The notes under the pieces were generated by a model. That model made no database searches. It saw only the letters and a program-made list of their open reading frames with translations, and was not told where the DNA came from. Of a stretch of DNA of 64,000 nucleotides, positions 37,391 through 45,765 are shown in pieces. Each line of letters begins with the position of its first letter. The stretch's first letter is position 1. This DNA is from WHSW01 sp963769945. GTDB lineage: Bacteria > Actinomycetota > Thermoleophilia > Solirubrobacterales > 70-9. The position numbers were made by a program, and so were the translations under genes. The stretch lies in assembly GCA_963769945.1 (NCBI GenBank), contig CAVYOA010000014.1, positions 310,001 through 374,000 of the forward strand, written 5' to 3'.

Positions 37391-37663
37391 GTGGGTTGCC
37401 TGGTTGCCCTGTTCGCACTGATCTCGCCCCGGCTGGCGATCTTCTTCATCTGGCTCTTCAGCGATCTGCTGGGACGGGCGTTCGACGAGTGGTGGCTGCC
37501 ATTGCTGGGCTTCTTCCTGCTGCCATGGACGACGCTCGCCTACGCGGTGATGTGGACAGCGGGAACGAACCAGGTCGAGGGCTTCGAGTGGTTCATCGTC
37601 GCGCTGGCGTTTCTCTTCGACCTGACCTCGTACTCGCAGTCGGGCCGGATCAGCCGCCGGTAG
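37391..37663 (+). CDS. Small membrane protein of unknown function
   Basis: 90 residues starting at GTG 37391. There are three hydrophobic stretches (CLVALFALISPRLAIFFIWL, LPLLGFFLLPWTTLAYAVMW, WFIVALAFLFDLTSYSQSG). It resembles small actinobacterial hypothetical proteins with a P-R-L-A-I-F-x-I-W start. It lies between pilC and a flippase-like gene on the same strand. No function assigned. Confidence 0.7.
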   Translation: MGCLVALFALISPRLAIFFIWLFSDLLGRAFDEWWLPLLGFFLLPWTTLAYAVMWTAGTNQVEGFEWFIVALAFLFDLTSYSQSGRISRR

Positions 37664-37692
37664 ATCGAACCACCGGGCCTATCCTGAGCTCG

Positions 37693-38840
37693 GTGAGCAG
37701 GCAGGAGACGGAGGCGGGGGAGGCCTTACGGGCCCGCAGCGCGGCCTTGGCCGATCGCCTCGAGCGCGAGATCGAGGAGCGCGTCGATGTCGAGCGCGAG
37801 CTGGAGCTGGAGCGCTCGAGCGAGAGCGCGGCGGCGACAGCCAAGCCCGGCCTCAAGCGGACGATCTTCTGGCTCTCGATCACGGGAATCTCGCTGTATC
37901 TCGTCGCCCCGAGCCTGCTCGACGTGCTCAGCTCGTGGAAGAACCTCGAGGACATCGAGTGGTGGTGGTTTGCGGCGATGGCAGCCCTGCAGACGGCCTC
38001 GCTCGCCTGCTTATGGCTGGTGCAGCGCGCAGCGCTGCGCGAGGCCGAGATGCCGAACGTGATCGAGTCGCAGCTGGCCGGCAACGCGCTTGCGAAGATC
38101 GCCCCCGGTGGCGGCGCGCTGGGCGGCGCGCTTCAGTACCGGATGCTGGTCGAAGCCGGGCTTGCCCAAGGGCCCGACGGCCGCCGGGATCACGGCCAGC
38201 AACTTGCTGATCTTCGTCGCCGTACTTGCCCTGCCTGTGCTCGTCTTGCCCGCGTTGCTGGGGGGAGCTGTCAATCGCGACCTGATCACCGCGACGATCA
38301 TCGGCGCGATCGCATTCGCAGTGCTTGCGGCGCTCGGAGTCCTGCTGCTCGCCTACGACCGCCCGCTTGCGTTCTTGGGTCGTTTGCTTCAGGGCGCACG
38401 CAACCGCCTGCGACGCAAGTCGGAACCGTTGCGCAGCTTGCCGCGACGTCTCGTGCGCGAACGTGACCGCCTGCTTGCCACGCTCGGGCCGAGTTGGCGG
38501 ATTGCGGTGGTGGCGACCGTCGGTCGCTGGGCCTTCGACTACGCAACGCTGCTGGCGGCGCTCGCAGCGGTCGGCTCGACCCCGCGCCCAGCGCTGGTGT
38601 TGCTGGCATTCTGCGCCGCGCAGGTGCTGGCTCAGGTGCCGGTCACGCCCGGCGGTCTCGGTTTCGTCGAGGCGGGATTGACCGCGATGCTGGCGCTTGC
38701 CGGGGTCAGCGCGGGCAGCGCCGTGCTCGCCACGTTCGCCTATCGGCTGTTCAACTACTGGCTACAGCTTCCCGCGGGGCTGGTCGGCTACGCGCTGCAC
38801 CGGCGTCGCTTCAGCAGCCGAGCCTGCCGCCCCGGCTTAG
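37693..38840 (+). CDS. UPF0104/LPG synthase-type integral membrane protein, two frameshifts
   Basis: About 380 residues. An acidic coiled N-terminus (LEREIEERVDVERELELE) precedes membrane helices of the UPF0104/lysylphosphatidylglycerol-synthetase TM family. Landmarks are AGNALAKIAPGGGALGGALQ, YRMLVEAGL, and FCAAQVLAQVPVTPGGLGFV with EAGLTAMLALAGVS. The frame shifts at GGG 38158-38160; with one G less it reads EAGLPKGPTAAGITASNLL. As written the C-terminus runs antisense into the next gene to 39127; one C less in CCCC 38830-38833 stops it at 38840. The family includes flippases and lipid-modifying proteins; the role here is unknown. GTG start at 37693. Confidence 0.8.
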
Positions 38841-38844
38841 GTAT

Positions 38845-39258
38845 TCACCGGACAACGATCGTTGCGATCCGCCGGCCCTCGGCGCCATCTGTGGGGATCA
38901 CCTCGACCGGGTATCTGCCGGTATCCAAGAGCAGCAGGTCGAAGCGTGCCGCGAACTCTGGATCGGTGTCTTCGAGCTCGTCGAGCGCCGGGATCGCCAC
39001 CTGGGCTGGACGCCCGGATGTGACCACGAGCTCGAGCTGGTCGCCTGCTGAGGCTCGAATAGGTGCCGGCTTGTCAACCGCCGTGTCGACACTGCGTGAG
39101 ACAAAGCCGCCCGTCGGCAGCTCTTGACCGGCGGCGGAGGTACTCGTCGTGCTTGTAGACCCGTCGCGACTTCGCTCCTGCACGGGCACCAGCGCCGCTG
39201 CCACGCTCGAGAGCACTAACAGCACCAACATGACGAGGATCAAGCGCCGGGCGGCCAC
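38845..39258 (-). CDS. Membrane-anchored extracytoplasmic protein of unknown function
   Basis: 137 residues from GTG 39258. A single N-terminal helix (LILVMLVLLVLSSVAAALVP) anchors a Ser/Thr-rich linker (SRDGSTSTTSTSAAGQ) and an all-beta domain of about 80 residues (IRASAGDQLELVVTSGRPAQ ... VEVIPTDGAEGRRIATIVV), which looks like a cupredoxin or Ig sandwich without copper ligands. It is the only minus-strand gene in the pilus locus and converges on the flippase-like gene. Confidence 0.65.
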   Translation of the reverse strand: MAARRLILVMLVLLVLSSVAAALVPVQERSRDGSTSTTSTSAAGQELPTGGFVSRSVDTAVDKPAPIRASAGDQLELVVTSGRPAQVAIPALDELEDTDPEFAARFDLLLLDTGRYPVEVIPTDGAEGRRIATIVVR

Positions 39259-39378
39259 CGACGCAGCTTAGAAGCAGGCTGGACTAGGGGCTGACCCTGA
39301 GTTGGACAGATGTACCCCCCAGGCAGGTCTAAAGGTCTCGCCTGCGAGGCCGATAACCCAGCCAGAAGGCCAGCGCTT

Positions 39379-39460
39379 CGGTGACAAAGGCAAACCCGCC
39401 GTGAGACGGGGACGCAAAACCGACGGGACTCCAAGCAAGAGGGAGTCGGCCGGGTTACCA
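39379..39460 (+). promoter_or_regulatory. c-di-GMP-I (GEMM-I) riboswitch aptamer
   Basis: The GEMM-I consensus is present in order: ACAAAGGCAAACC (39384-39396), a hairpin closed by a GTGA tetraloop, GGACGCAAAACC (to 39421), a second stem with ACTCC/GGAGT, and GCCGGGTTACC (39449-39459). P1 forms between GGTGAC 39380-39385 and GTTACC 39454-39459. The family binds c-di-GMP; a minority (GEMM-Ib) prefers cyclic AMP-GMP. It lies 85 nt upstream of the major pilin ATG, so pilin output should follow second-messenger level. Confidence 0.88.
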
Positions 39461-39523
39461 CCGGGGTCAACGAACTTCCCGAGATGGCACTCTCAACGGG
39501 GCTCTGGCGCAACAGCAGTACAC

Positions 39524-39539
39524 GGGTTACCTAGGAGGT
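39524..39539 (+). promoter_or_regulatory. Pilin Shine-Dalgarno with adjacent copy of the riboswitch P1 strand
   Basis: AGGAGGT (39533-39539) lies 5 nt before ATG 39545. Directly upstream is GGGTTACC (39524-39531), identical to the 3' P1 strand of the aptamer (39452-39459). Both copies can pair with GGTGAC 39380-39385 and partly with TAACCC 39354-39359. ACCT-AGG-AGGT can also fold over the SD itself. This looks like the expression platform; the mechanism is inference. Confidence 0.55.
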
Positions 39540-39544
39540 ACCTA

Positions 39545-39997
39545 ATGATCAACAAGCTCCGCGTCAGGGCCAACAGCGAGTCGGGCTTCACGCTCGTCGA
39601 GCTCCTGGTCGTGATGCTGATTCTCGGCCTGCTGGCCGCGATCGCCATTCCGGCGTTCTTCAACCAGCGCGATAAGGCCAAGGACGCAGAGGCCAAGGCG
39701 TCGGTGAAGACCGCGCAGACGGCGATGGAGACGTACGCGACCGACAACGATGGCTCGTACGCAAACGCCACCGTTGCGATCCTCCAGGGCATCGAGCCCA
39801 CGCTGAACGGTGCCACCGGTCTGGCACTGACCGATCAGGCCAACGTGGCGGTCACTCCGACCAGCTCGGTCTACTCGGTCTCGGTTCTCTCCGACACCGG
39901 CAACCGTTTCTCGATCGAGCGCTCCGGCGGCGCGATCGACCTCGATTGCACCACCGCCAACACGGCGGGCTGCCCGTCGGGCGGCAACTGGGACTGA
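39545..39997 (+). CDS. pilA: Type IV major pilin (prepilin)
   Basis: 150 residues. A short basic leader (MINKLRVRANSESG) ends at the prepilin peptidase site before FTLVELLVVMLILGLLAAIA, with Glu5 of the mature protein conserved. The helix continues through NQRDKAKDAEAKASVKTAQT; the small globular domain ends in a two-Cys loop (DCTTANTAGCPSGG). Size and the single SD/riboswitch control fit the main fibre subunit. It is followed by a palindrome over the stop codon and a strong hairpin terminator. Confidence 0.93.
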   Translation: MINKLRVRANSESGFTLVELLVVMLILGLLAAIAIPAFFNQRDKAKDAEAKASVKTAQTAMETYATDNDGSYANATVAILQGIEPTLNGATGLALTDQANVAVTPTSSVYSVSVLSDTGNRFSIERSGGAIDLDCTTANTAGCPSGGNWD

Positions 39998-40027
39998 TCT
40001 CAGCTGAGATCCGTTTCAGCCGGATTG

Positions 40028-40057
40028 GCGAGGGCGGGCTTTCGAGCCCGCCCTCGC
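40028..40057 (+). terminator. Strong hairpin terminator after pilin
   Basis: A perfect 13-bp stem (GCGAGGGCGGGCT / AGCCCGCCCTCGC) with a TTCG tetraloop, followed by TCGTTCTGT. It should end most pilin transcripts and leave the minor pilin genes at lower expression, or on their own promoter. Confidence 0.75.
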
Positions 40058-40137
40058 TCGTTCTGTACCTGCCCGTGCGTCCAGCTGGACGTATGTTCGT
40101 CAAGGCGCCAGACCGTGCCGCCGATGGGGGTTGTGGC

Positions 40138-41511
40138 ATGTGCTCACTGAATAACCTGATGACGCGGGGGCGTCGTGTGCGAGCCGAAGGAGGCTTCGCC
40201 CTTCCGACGGTCATGCTGGGCATGCTCGCCGCGTTCGGGCTCGGGACCGCGATGATCGTCTCCTCGGTCAGCGCGGGCACCGGCACGACCCGCGACACCA
40301 ACACCAAGTCTGCCTTCGGCGTCGCCGAGGCAGGCATCAGCCAAGCGCTTCTTCGCTACAACAGCTACACCACGACCGCGCTGAAGCCGTGCATCGCCGA
40401 GGGCGACGGCGGCCAGGCCTACCTCGACGAGTCCGGACCGCTTGCCGATCCCCCACAGCCTGCGGGTTGGTGTGCGCCGGTGACCGCGACGACGGCCGGC
40501 GGCACCTACCGTTACGACGTCAAGCCAGCGGCGGTGAGCCCGGGCGGGCTGACGATCGTCTCCACCGGAGTCTTCGACGGGGTCACACGCCGGGTCAAGG
40601 TCGGCACCACCTACGTCGCCAACCCGCCGCCGAGCGGCGCGACTCCATTCGACACCTTCGAGGTGATCGCGAAGGACTCGATCACGCTCAACTCAGGAAC
40701 GACGATCACCGCCGACGTCGGCACCAACGGCGCCTTGGACCTCAACAGCGGGTCCAAGATCAACTGCGAAGAAGCCCAGTACTCCTCCATCATCCTCAAC
40801 GGCGGCAGCAAGATCAGCTGCACCGGGACGACGCCCGAACTTCACCTTGCCCGACGTCGACACGACTCCCGCCAGCACCACCAACGACAACGCGCTGATC
40901 GGCAGCGGCTGCTGGACCTACTCGTCGGCCAGCAAGTGGCTGACCCTCAACGGGAACGGTTGCACGATCACGCTCGGTGCCAGGCCGGGGCGACCCAGAA
41001 CTACTACCTCTGCCGACTCGAGCTCAACTCGAGCACCAGGCTGTTCATCCGAAACGGCGCGACCGTGAACATCTGGTTCGGCCCGCCACACCTTTGCGGC
41101 AACATCGCCGAGCCGTTTCTCAACAACTCCGGCTCGCACATCATGCCGGTCGACGTCGGCGGCACCAAAGCCACGCTGACGATGCTGGTCCACAGCTCTC
41201 CGCTGCCGGCGAATTCGGTGCAGCAAAAGGTCCTGTTCAACTCCGGCGGGCAGTGGTTCGACTGCAACCACAGCTTCGTCTTCTACGCACCGAGCACCGA
41301 CCTGACGCTGAACAGCGGCCCGCACGTCTGCGGCGCCGTTGCCTCCAAGACGCTTTACATGAACTCCGGCACTTCGATCACGAAGAGCAACTCCGCCGGC
41401 ATCTGGGAGCTGCCCGGGTCGACAGGCCCGGTGACGCCGCATTTCAACGCGACCGACTTTCTCGAGTGCGTGGCCACGACCGCCTCGAGCACTCCCGATG
41501 CGGGGTGTTGA
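40138..41511 (+). CDS. PilX-like minor pilin with beta-helix-type repeats, frameshifted
   Basis: The start MCSLNNLMTRGRRVRAEGG leads to FALPTVMLGMLAAFGLG, a prepilin-like cleavage site and helix without Glu5, as in PilX/type IV tip proteins. After a linker the protein has a run of short strands: ITLNSGTTITAD, LDLNSGSKINC, IILNGGSKISC, LTLNGNGCTITL, LELNSSTRLFIR, LTLNSGPHVCG, LYMNSGTSITK. This is a stacked beta-helix pattern. The frame breaks in CCC 40834-40836 (repair gives TTPNFTLPDVDTTPAS) and returns near 40983-40990 (two G runs). Several Cys suggest disulfides. Likely surface-exposed on the pilus; adhesin role is a guess. Confidence 0.75.
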   Translation: MCSLNNLMTRGRRVRAEGGFALPTVMLGMLAAFGLGTAMIVSSVSAGTGTTRDTNTKSAFGVAEAGISQALLRYNSYTTTALKPCIAEGDGGQAYLDESGPLADPPQPAGWCAPVTATTAGGTYRYDVKPAAVSPGGLTIVSTGVFDGVTRRVKVGTTYVANPPPSGATPFDTFEVIAKDSITLNSGTTITADVGTNGALDLNSGSKINCEEAQYSSIILNGGSKISCTGTTPELHLARRRHDSRQHHQRQRADRQRLLDLLVGQQVADPQRERLHDHARCQAGATQNYYLCRLELNSSTRLFIRNGATVNIWFGPPHLCGNIAEPFLNNSGSHIMPVDVGGTKATLTMLVHSSPLPANSVQQKVLFNSGGQWFDCNHSFVFYAPSTDLTLNSGPHVCGAVASKTLYMNSGTSITKSNSAGIWELPGSTGPVTPHFNATDFLECVATTASSTPDAGC

Positions 41512-41514
41512 GCC

Positions 41515-42099
41515 ATGAGCTCCGTTTTTTCACGACTTCGGCTTCGTCTTGGCGCTGAGGCCGGCCACACGCTAATCGAGCTACTCGTCGCCAGCGCCGC
41601 GGGCTTGGTCGTAGTCGGCGGGATGGTGGTGGTCCTGATATCGCTGGTACACAGCCAACCAGAGAGCACCGAGCGCGCCGGGCAGATTCAGGAGGGCAGG
41701 GTGTATATGGAGCGCCTGGTCCGAGAGCTCCGCCAGGGATCGCCGGTCACGGGAGCCACCGCGAATTCGAGCCAGCTCACCGTTAACACCTACACGCGGA
41801 GCTGCAACGGCGCCGCCCCGACCATCACTGCCCAGGAGTGCCTCGTCACCTATGCATGCACGCAAAGCGGCGCGGTGGCCAATTGCACCCGCAAGGCGGG
41901 GACGGGGGCCCCAGTGGTGGCTATCAGGGGGCTCGCGAACCCCGACGTCTTTTCCTATGCGACTACCGCCAGTTCGGCAACCTGCAGCGGCGCGACTACC
42001 ACCACCCCGGCGCTGGTCTGCCTTCGATTCGTCTACCCGACCGAGGCTGACGATGCGATCACCTTGGAAGACGGCGCCTATCTGCGAAATCCGGCATGA
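41515..42099 (+). CDS. PilW-like minor prepilin
   Basis: 194 residues. A basic leader (FSRLRLRLGAEAG) is followed by HTLIELLVASAAGLVVVGGM, with prepilin cleavage after Gly and Glu5 conserved. A second part (QEGRVYMERLVRELRQGSPV) is typical of PilW/GspJ-like pseudopilins, ending in a Cys-containing globular domain. It begins 3 nt after the previous stop and overlaps the next gene by four bases (ATGA). Confidence 0.85.
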   Translation: MSSVFSRLRLRLGAEAGHTLIELLVASAAGLVVVGGMVVVLISLVHSQPESTERAGQIQEGRVYMERLVRELRQGSPVTGATANSSQLTVNTYTRSCNGAAPTITAQECLVTYACTQSGAVANCTRKAGTGAPVVAIRGLANPDVFSYATTASSATCSGATTTTPALVCLRFVYPTEADDAITLEDGAYLRNPA

Positions 42100-43494
42100 G
42101 CGAACCGAGGCCGACAATCCCGCGAAATCGCGGCGCCGATGAGCAAGGCTTCACGCTCGTCGAGGTCCTTGTGGCCGCCATCGTGCTCGTACTGGGCGCG
42201 CTGGCGACGATGGCGATGGCCACAGCGGCGGAGCGCCAGACCTACCGCGCGGAGCAGAGCCAGGTGGTCTCGGACCGGCTGCAGCTCGAGATGGAGGCGG
42301 CGCGCCGGGTCGCGTACCAGAATCTCGCGTTGACGAGCCCAGGGCCGGTCCCGTCGACCGATCCACTTAATCCCAACTATCGCGTCAAGAACTACGGGAC
42401 CTACAAGACTTTCGCACTGAAGAAGAACGGGACCAGCGAGGCAAGACTGGCGGTCACGGGGCTGGACGGGGTCACCAGCGGCCTCATCGCGCCTGGGCCG
42501 ACGCCGTTCACCAGCGGTGATGTCAACGGTCAGATCTACCGCTACGTGACCTGGATGAACGACACGGGCTGCCCGGAGAGCCTCTGTCCCGGCGGCGAAG
42601 GACTTCAAGCGAATCACGATTCTGCTGCAGGCCAACGAGACCGCCGCGGGAGGCGAGCGCGCCTACCAGCAGATCCAATCCGACGTGGTCGATGGCAGCG
42701 TCGAGCAGCAGGAAGGCGTCGCCAACCCGACGACCACCACCCCGGCCGAAGCGGTGCGTTACTACCTCTCCGACACGCCATGCAGCCAAAGTGCGCCTGT
42801 CGCGCCGAGCACCCACATGGCGCACAACACCCTGGGCCCCTGTTCGGCCGGCGTGCAAACGGAAGCCACGCCGGGCGCCCCCGACCGCCTGTTCAAGAAC
42901 AGCTTCACCAGCCCTACGGGCAACTTCGACTTCTCTAGCGAAGTCGTAACCTCGCAGGCCTTCGACGCCGGGCTACAGGTGCCGGTGCAGCCGAAGCAGT
43001 GCGATTACGCCCCAAGCCGCTCCGACGCGCGACTGCAGGTCCATCGCTGGCTCACGGCGCCCGTTACGTCTGGCGCCGATCTCGTCCTCGACGGCACCGC
43101 CACGCTCGCGCTGTGGTCGAAGACGATCAACAACGCCGTGCACCCCGGGCGGCTGTGCGTCTGGTTGTTCGTGCGTGAGCCGACGATCAACGGCGGTGAG
43201 GCCGACACTCTGATCGAGGACGTCAGTACCGGCCTCGACTACTTCACGTACACGGCGGACCCTCCAGGCACGCCGGACAACTGGAGTGCGAGCTGGAACC
43301 AATACTCCGTCCCTCTCGCCTTCGAGGAGTTGCAGCTGCAACCGGGCGATCGCATCGGCATGGCGATCGCGGTCGATGCCGCGGGAACTCCCGGGGAGGC
43401 GCTTCAGTTCAGCTACAACTACGGCGGTCCCGAGAGCGCGCGCGACAGCACGCTCACGGTCTACAGCACCAACAAGGCCAGGGCGCCGGGCTGA
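42096..43494 (+). CDS. PilV-like minor prepilin with large C-terminal domain, frameshifted
   Basis: The N-terminus RGADEQG-FTLVEVLVAAIVLVLGALA is a prepilin signal with Glu5. The pilin part (about residues 20-170) ends in VTWMNDTGCPESLCPG. One base less in CCC 42588-42590 continues as KDFKRITILLQANETAAGG, a usual PilV-type ending. A further 230 residues follow that pilins normally lack: a beta-sandwich with RWLTAPVTSGADLVLDGTAT, RLCVWLFVREPTINGG and QLQPGDRIGMAIAVDAAG, resembling a carbohydrate-binding or X-Pro-peptidase C-terminal jelly roll. Probably a pilus-tip adhesin-like subunit. Confidence 0.78.
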
Positions 43495-43556
43495 GCCGGA
43501 GGCTGCAGTTGTCCTTTCAGCTTCAGGATCTTGGCGTTCGAGCCGAAGGTAAGGGC

Positions 43557-44822
43557 GTGAGCGTCAAGACCCGAATCCTGGCCACCGCTGGCGCCGTTTC
43601 AATCGCGCTCGTCGCCGCTCCGGCGGCGCATGCGTTCGAGTTCTCGAATCCGAGCTCGATCACGATCCCGCTCGTCGGCAACGCCGACCCTTATCCCTCG
43701 AATATGGGGGTTGCCGGAATGAGCGGAACCGTGACCGACGTCTCGGTCAGCCTGCGCGGCGTCTCTCACACCTACCTCGACGACCTCGGCATCGTCCTCC
43801 AGGCGCCCAACGGCGCGGGACTGATGTTGATGAACGGGATCGGCCCGCTGCCCAACAGCTCCGACCCGACGACGACCGTCAGCGACGTCGACCTCGACCT
43901 TGTCGAGGACACAGCCATGCCGCTGCTGGCCGACAACACTGTGCCGACCAGCGGCAGCTACCGGCCTGCTTCGTACTACCCGACGAGCGGCACCACGCTC
44001 GACAGCTTTCCCGCTCCGGGCCCAGGCACCAGCTACGGCAATCCCGGACCGGCTGCCGCTGGGACGGCGACCTTCTCCAGTCAGTTCGATGGCATCAACG
44101 CCAACGGAACGTGGAAGCTCTTCGTCCGCGACTTCCGCAACCTCGACTCCGGCGCGATCGCAAACGGATGGAGGCTTGACGTCGAGACCACGGGCGGCGG
44201 CGGTGACCTCGTTGCGCCGACGACGACGATCACCTCTGGCCCGTCGGGCACGATCAGCCAGACCTCCGACAGCTTCAGCTTCGTCGCCGACGAGCCGGCC
44301 AGCTTCGAGTGCAAGCTCGACTCTCAGACGTTCGGGCCATGCACGAGCCCGAAGGCCTACTCCGGCCTAGCCGAGGGACCGCACACCTTCGAGGTGCGCG
44401 CGACCGACTCGGCGAGCAACACCGGGCCGCCTGCCTCGCGAGCCTTCACCGTCGATCTGCCCGATCCGCCGCCGCCCGGCGATGGCGGTGGCGGTGGCGG
44501 TGGTGGCGACGTCGGCGAACCGGCCGACACGGCGCCGCCCACCGTCTCGATCACCAAGCTCAAGGTCGATAACAAGAAGCGCACGGCCAAGCTCGAGTTC
44601 ACCGGCAGCGACAACAAGACCGCGCCCTCAGCGCTGTCATTCATGTGCGAGCTCGACGGCAAGGCCTCGCCGTGCACGTCGCCGAAGACGATGAAGAAGC
44701 TCAAGCCCGGCAAGCACACGGTCACCGTTGTCGCCACCGACAGCGCTGGCAACCAAAGCGCCGCTGCGGTCAAGAGCTTCAAGGTCAAGAAGCCCGAGTC
44801 GAAGCCGAAGCGCCGAGGCTAG
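43557..44822 (+). CDS. Secreted protein with P-domain-like and Ig-like domains
   Basis: About 420 residues from GTG 43557. A signal peptide (LATAGAVSIALVAAPAAHA) is followed by a proprotein-convertase P-like beta-sandwich: VSVSLRGVSHTYLDDLGIVL, QFDGINANGTWKLFVRD and GAIANGWRLDVETTGGG. Two Ig-like modules with paired Cys follow (FECKLDSQTFGPCTSPKAYS and FMCELDGKASPCTSPKTMKK), separated by a Pro/Gly linker, and a Lys-rich tail. Within the pilus cluster it may be a pilus-associated or cell-surface protein; no protease domain is present. Confidence 0.78.
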   Translation: MSVKTRILATAGAVSIALVAAPAAHAFEFSNPSSITIPLVGNADPYPSNMGVAGMSGTVTDVSVSLRGVSHTYLDDLGIVLQAPNGAGLMLMNGIGPLPNSSDPTTTVSDVDLDLVEDTAMPLLADNTVPTSGSYRPASYYPTSGTTLDSFPAPGPGTSYGNPGPAAAGTATFSSQFDGINANGTWKLFVRDFRNLDSGAIANGWRLDVETTGGGGDLVAPTTTITSGPSGTISQTSDSFSFVADEPASFECKLDSQTFGPCTSPKAYSGLAEGPHTFEVRATDSASNTGPPASRAFTVDLPDPPPPGDGGGGGGGGDVGEPADTAPPTVSITKLKVDNKKRTAKLEFTGSDNKTAPSALSFMCELDGKASPCTSPKTMKKLKPGKHTVTVVATDSAGNQSAAAVKSFKVKKPESKPKRRG

Positions 44823-44887
44823 CGCCTCGAGCGGGACCCGAACGCTCGGTCGGCGGACCGTCCGCTGAGTGGCGTTAGCTTGCTGCG

Positions 44888-45655
44888 ATGCTGATCCCCG
44901 CCGCATTCCTCTTTGTCGCGGGTTGTCTGATCGGCAGCTTCGTGACCGTGGTTGCACATCGCCTGCCTCGCGGTCAGGGCTTTGTCACCGGGCGTTCGCG
45001 ATGCCCTGGCTGTGGCCACGAGATCCGCGCCCGCGACAACATCCCGGTCGTCTCATGGCTTGTCCTGCGTGGTCGCTGCCGTGATTGCGGCGAGCCGATC
45101 AGCCCGCGCTATCCGCTTACGGAGGTCGGCGTCGGTGCGCTGTGGGCTGCCACGTACCTGATCCTGGGTGGCGACGACATCGCCGAGCTGGCCCTGGGGT
45201 TGGTGCTTTGTGCCCTGCTGATGGCAATCACGCTCGTCGACCTCGATCTGCGCCTGATCCCGAACAAGATCGTGCTCGCCGGCGCCTTGGTCGCGGTCGC
45301 TTTGGTCGCGGCCACCGACCCCGGCGATCTCCCCGAACGCCTGATCGCAGCGGCGATCGGCGGTGGCGTGCTCTTCTTGGTCGTGCTCGCCTACCCGCGA
45401 GGAATGGGCATGGGTGACGCGAAGCTGGTCGCCATGCTCGGCCTCTATCTCGGTCGGGCGCTTGCCCCGGCGCTGCTTATCGGGCTCTTGCTCGGCGCAA
45501 CGGTCGGGCTCGTGATGATCGCCAGGCGAGGCGCGGGCGCGCGCAAGACCGCGATTCCGTTCGGACCGTTCCTCGCGGCTGGGGGCGTAATCGGGCTCTG
45601 GTTCGGCGACGAGCTCGTCGACTGGTACCTGGACGAGTTCTTTCCGGCTGCCTGA
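44888..45655 (+). CDS. pilD: Prepilin peptidase/N-methyltransferase
   Basis: 255 residues. The N-terminal domain has the zinc-binding pairs RCPGCGHEIRARDNIPVVSW and RCRDCGEPISPRYPL; the aspartic protease residues are in ITLVDLDLRLIPN and GMGMGDAKLVAMLGL (the G-x-G-D motif). About eight membrane helices. It cleaves the leaders of the prepilins encoded upstream and methylates the new N-termini. ATG 44888. Confidence 0.95.
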   Translation: MLIPAAFLFVAGCLIGSFVTVVAHRLPRGQGFVTGRSRCPGCGHEIRARDNIPVVSWLVLRGRCRDCGEPISPRYPLTEVGVGALWAATYLILGGDDIAELALGLVLCALLMAITLVDLDLRLIPNKIVLAGALVAVALVAATDPGDLPERLIAAAIGGGVLFLVVLAYPRGMGMGDAKLVAMLGLYLGRALAPALLIGLLLGATVGLVMIARRGAGARKTAIPFGPFLAAGGVIGLWFGDELVDWYLDEFFPAA

Positions 45656-45765
45656 GCGCTCGTTGCAGGCGGGGCGGGCTGAGGCAATTAGGACTCAAGG
45701 CCGACGGCCAATTGGCCGATCTTCTATCCGAGTACCGCAGACCGCGGTATCAGAGAACCGAGCAC

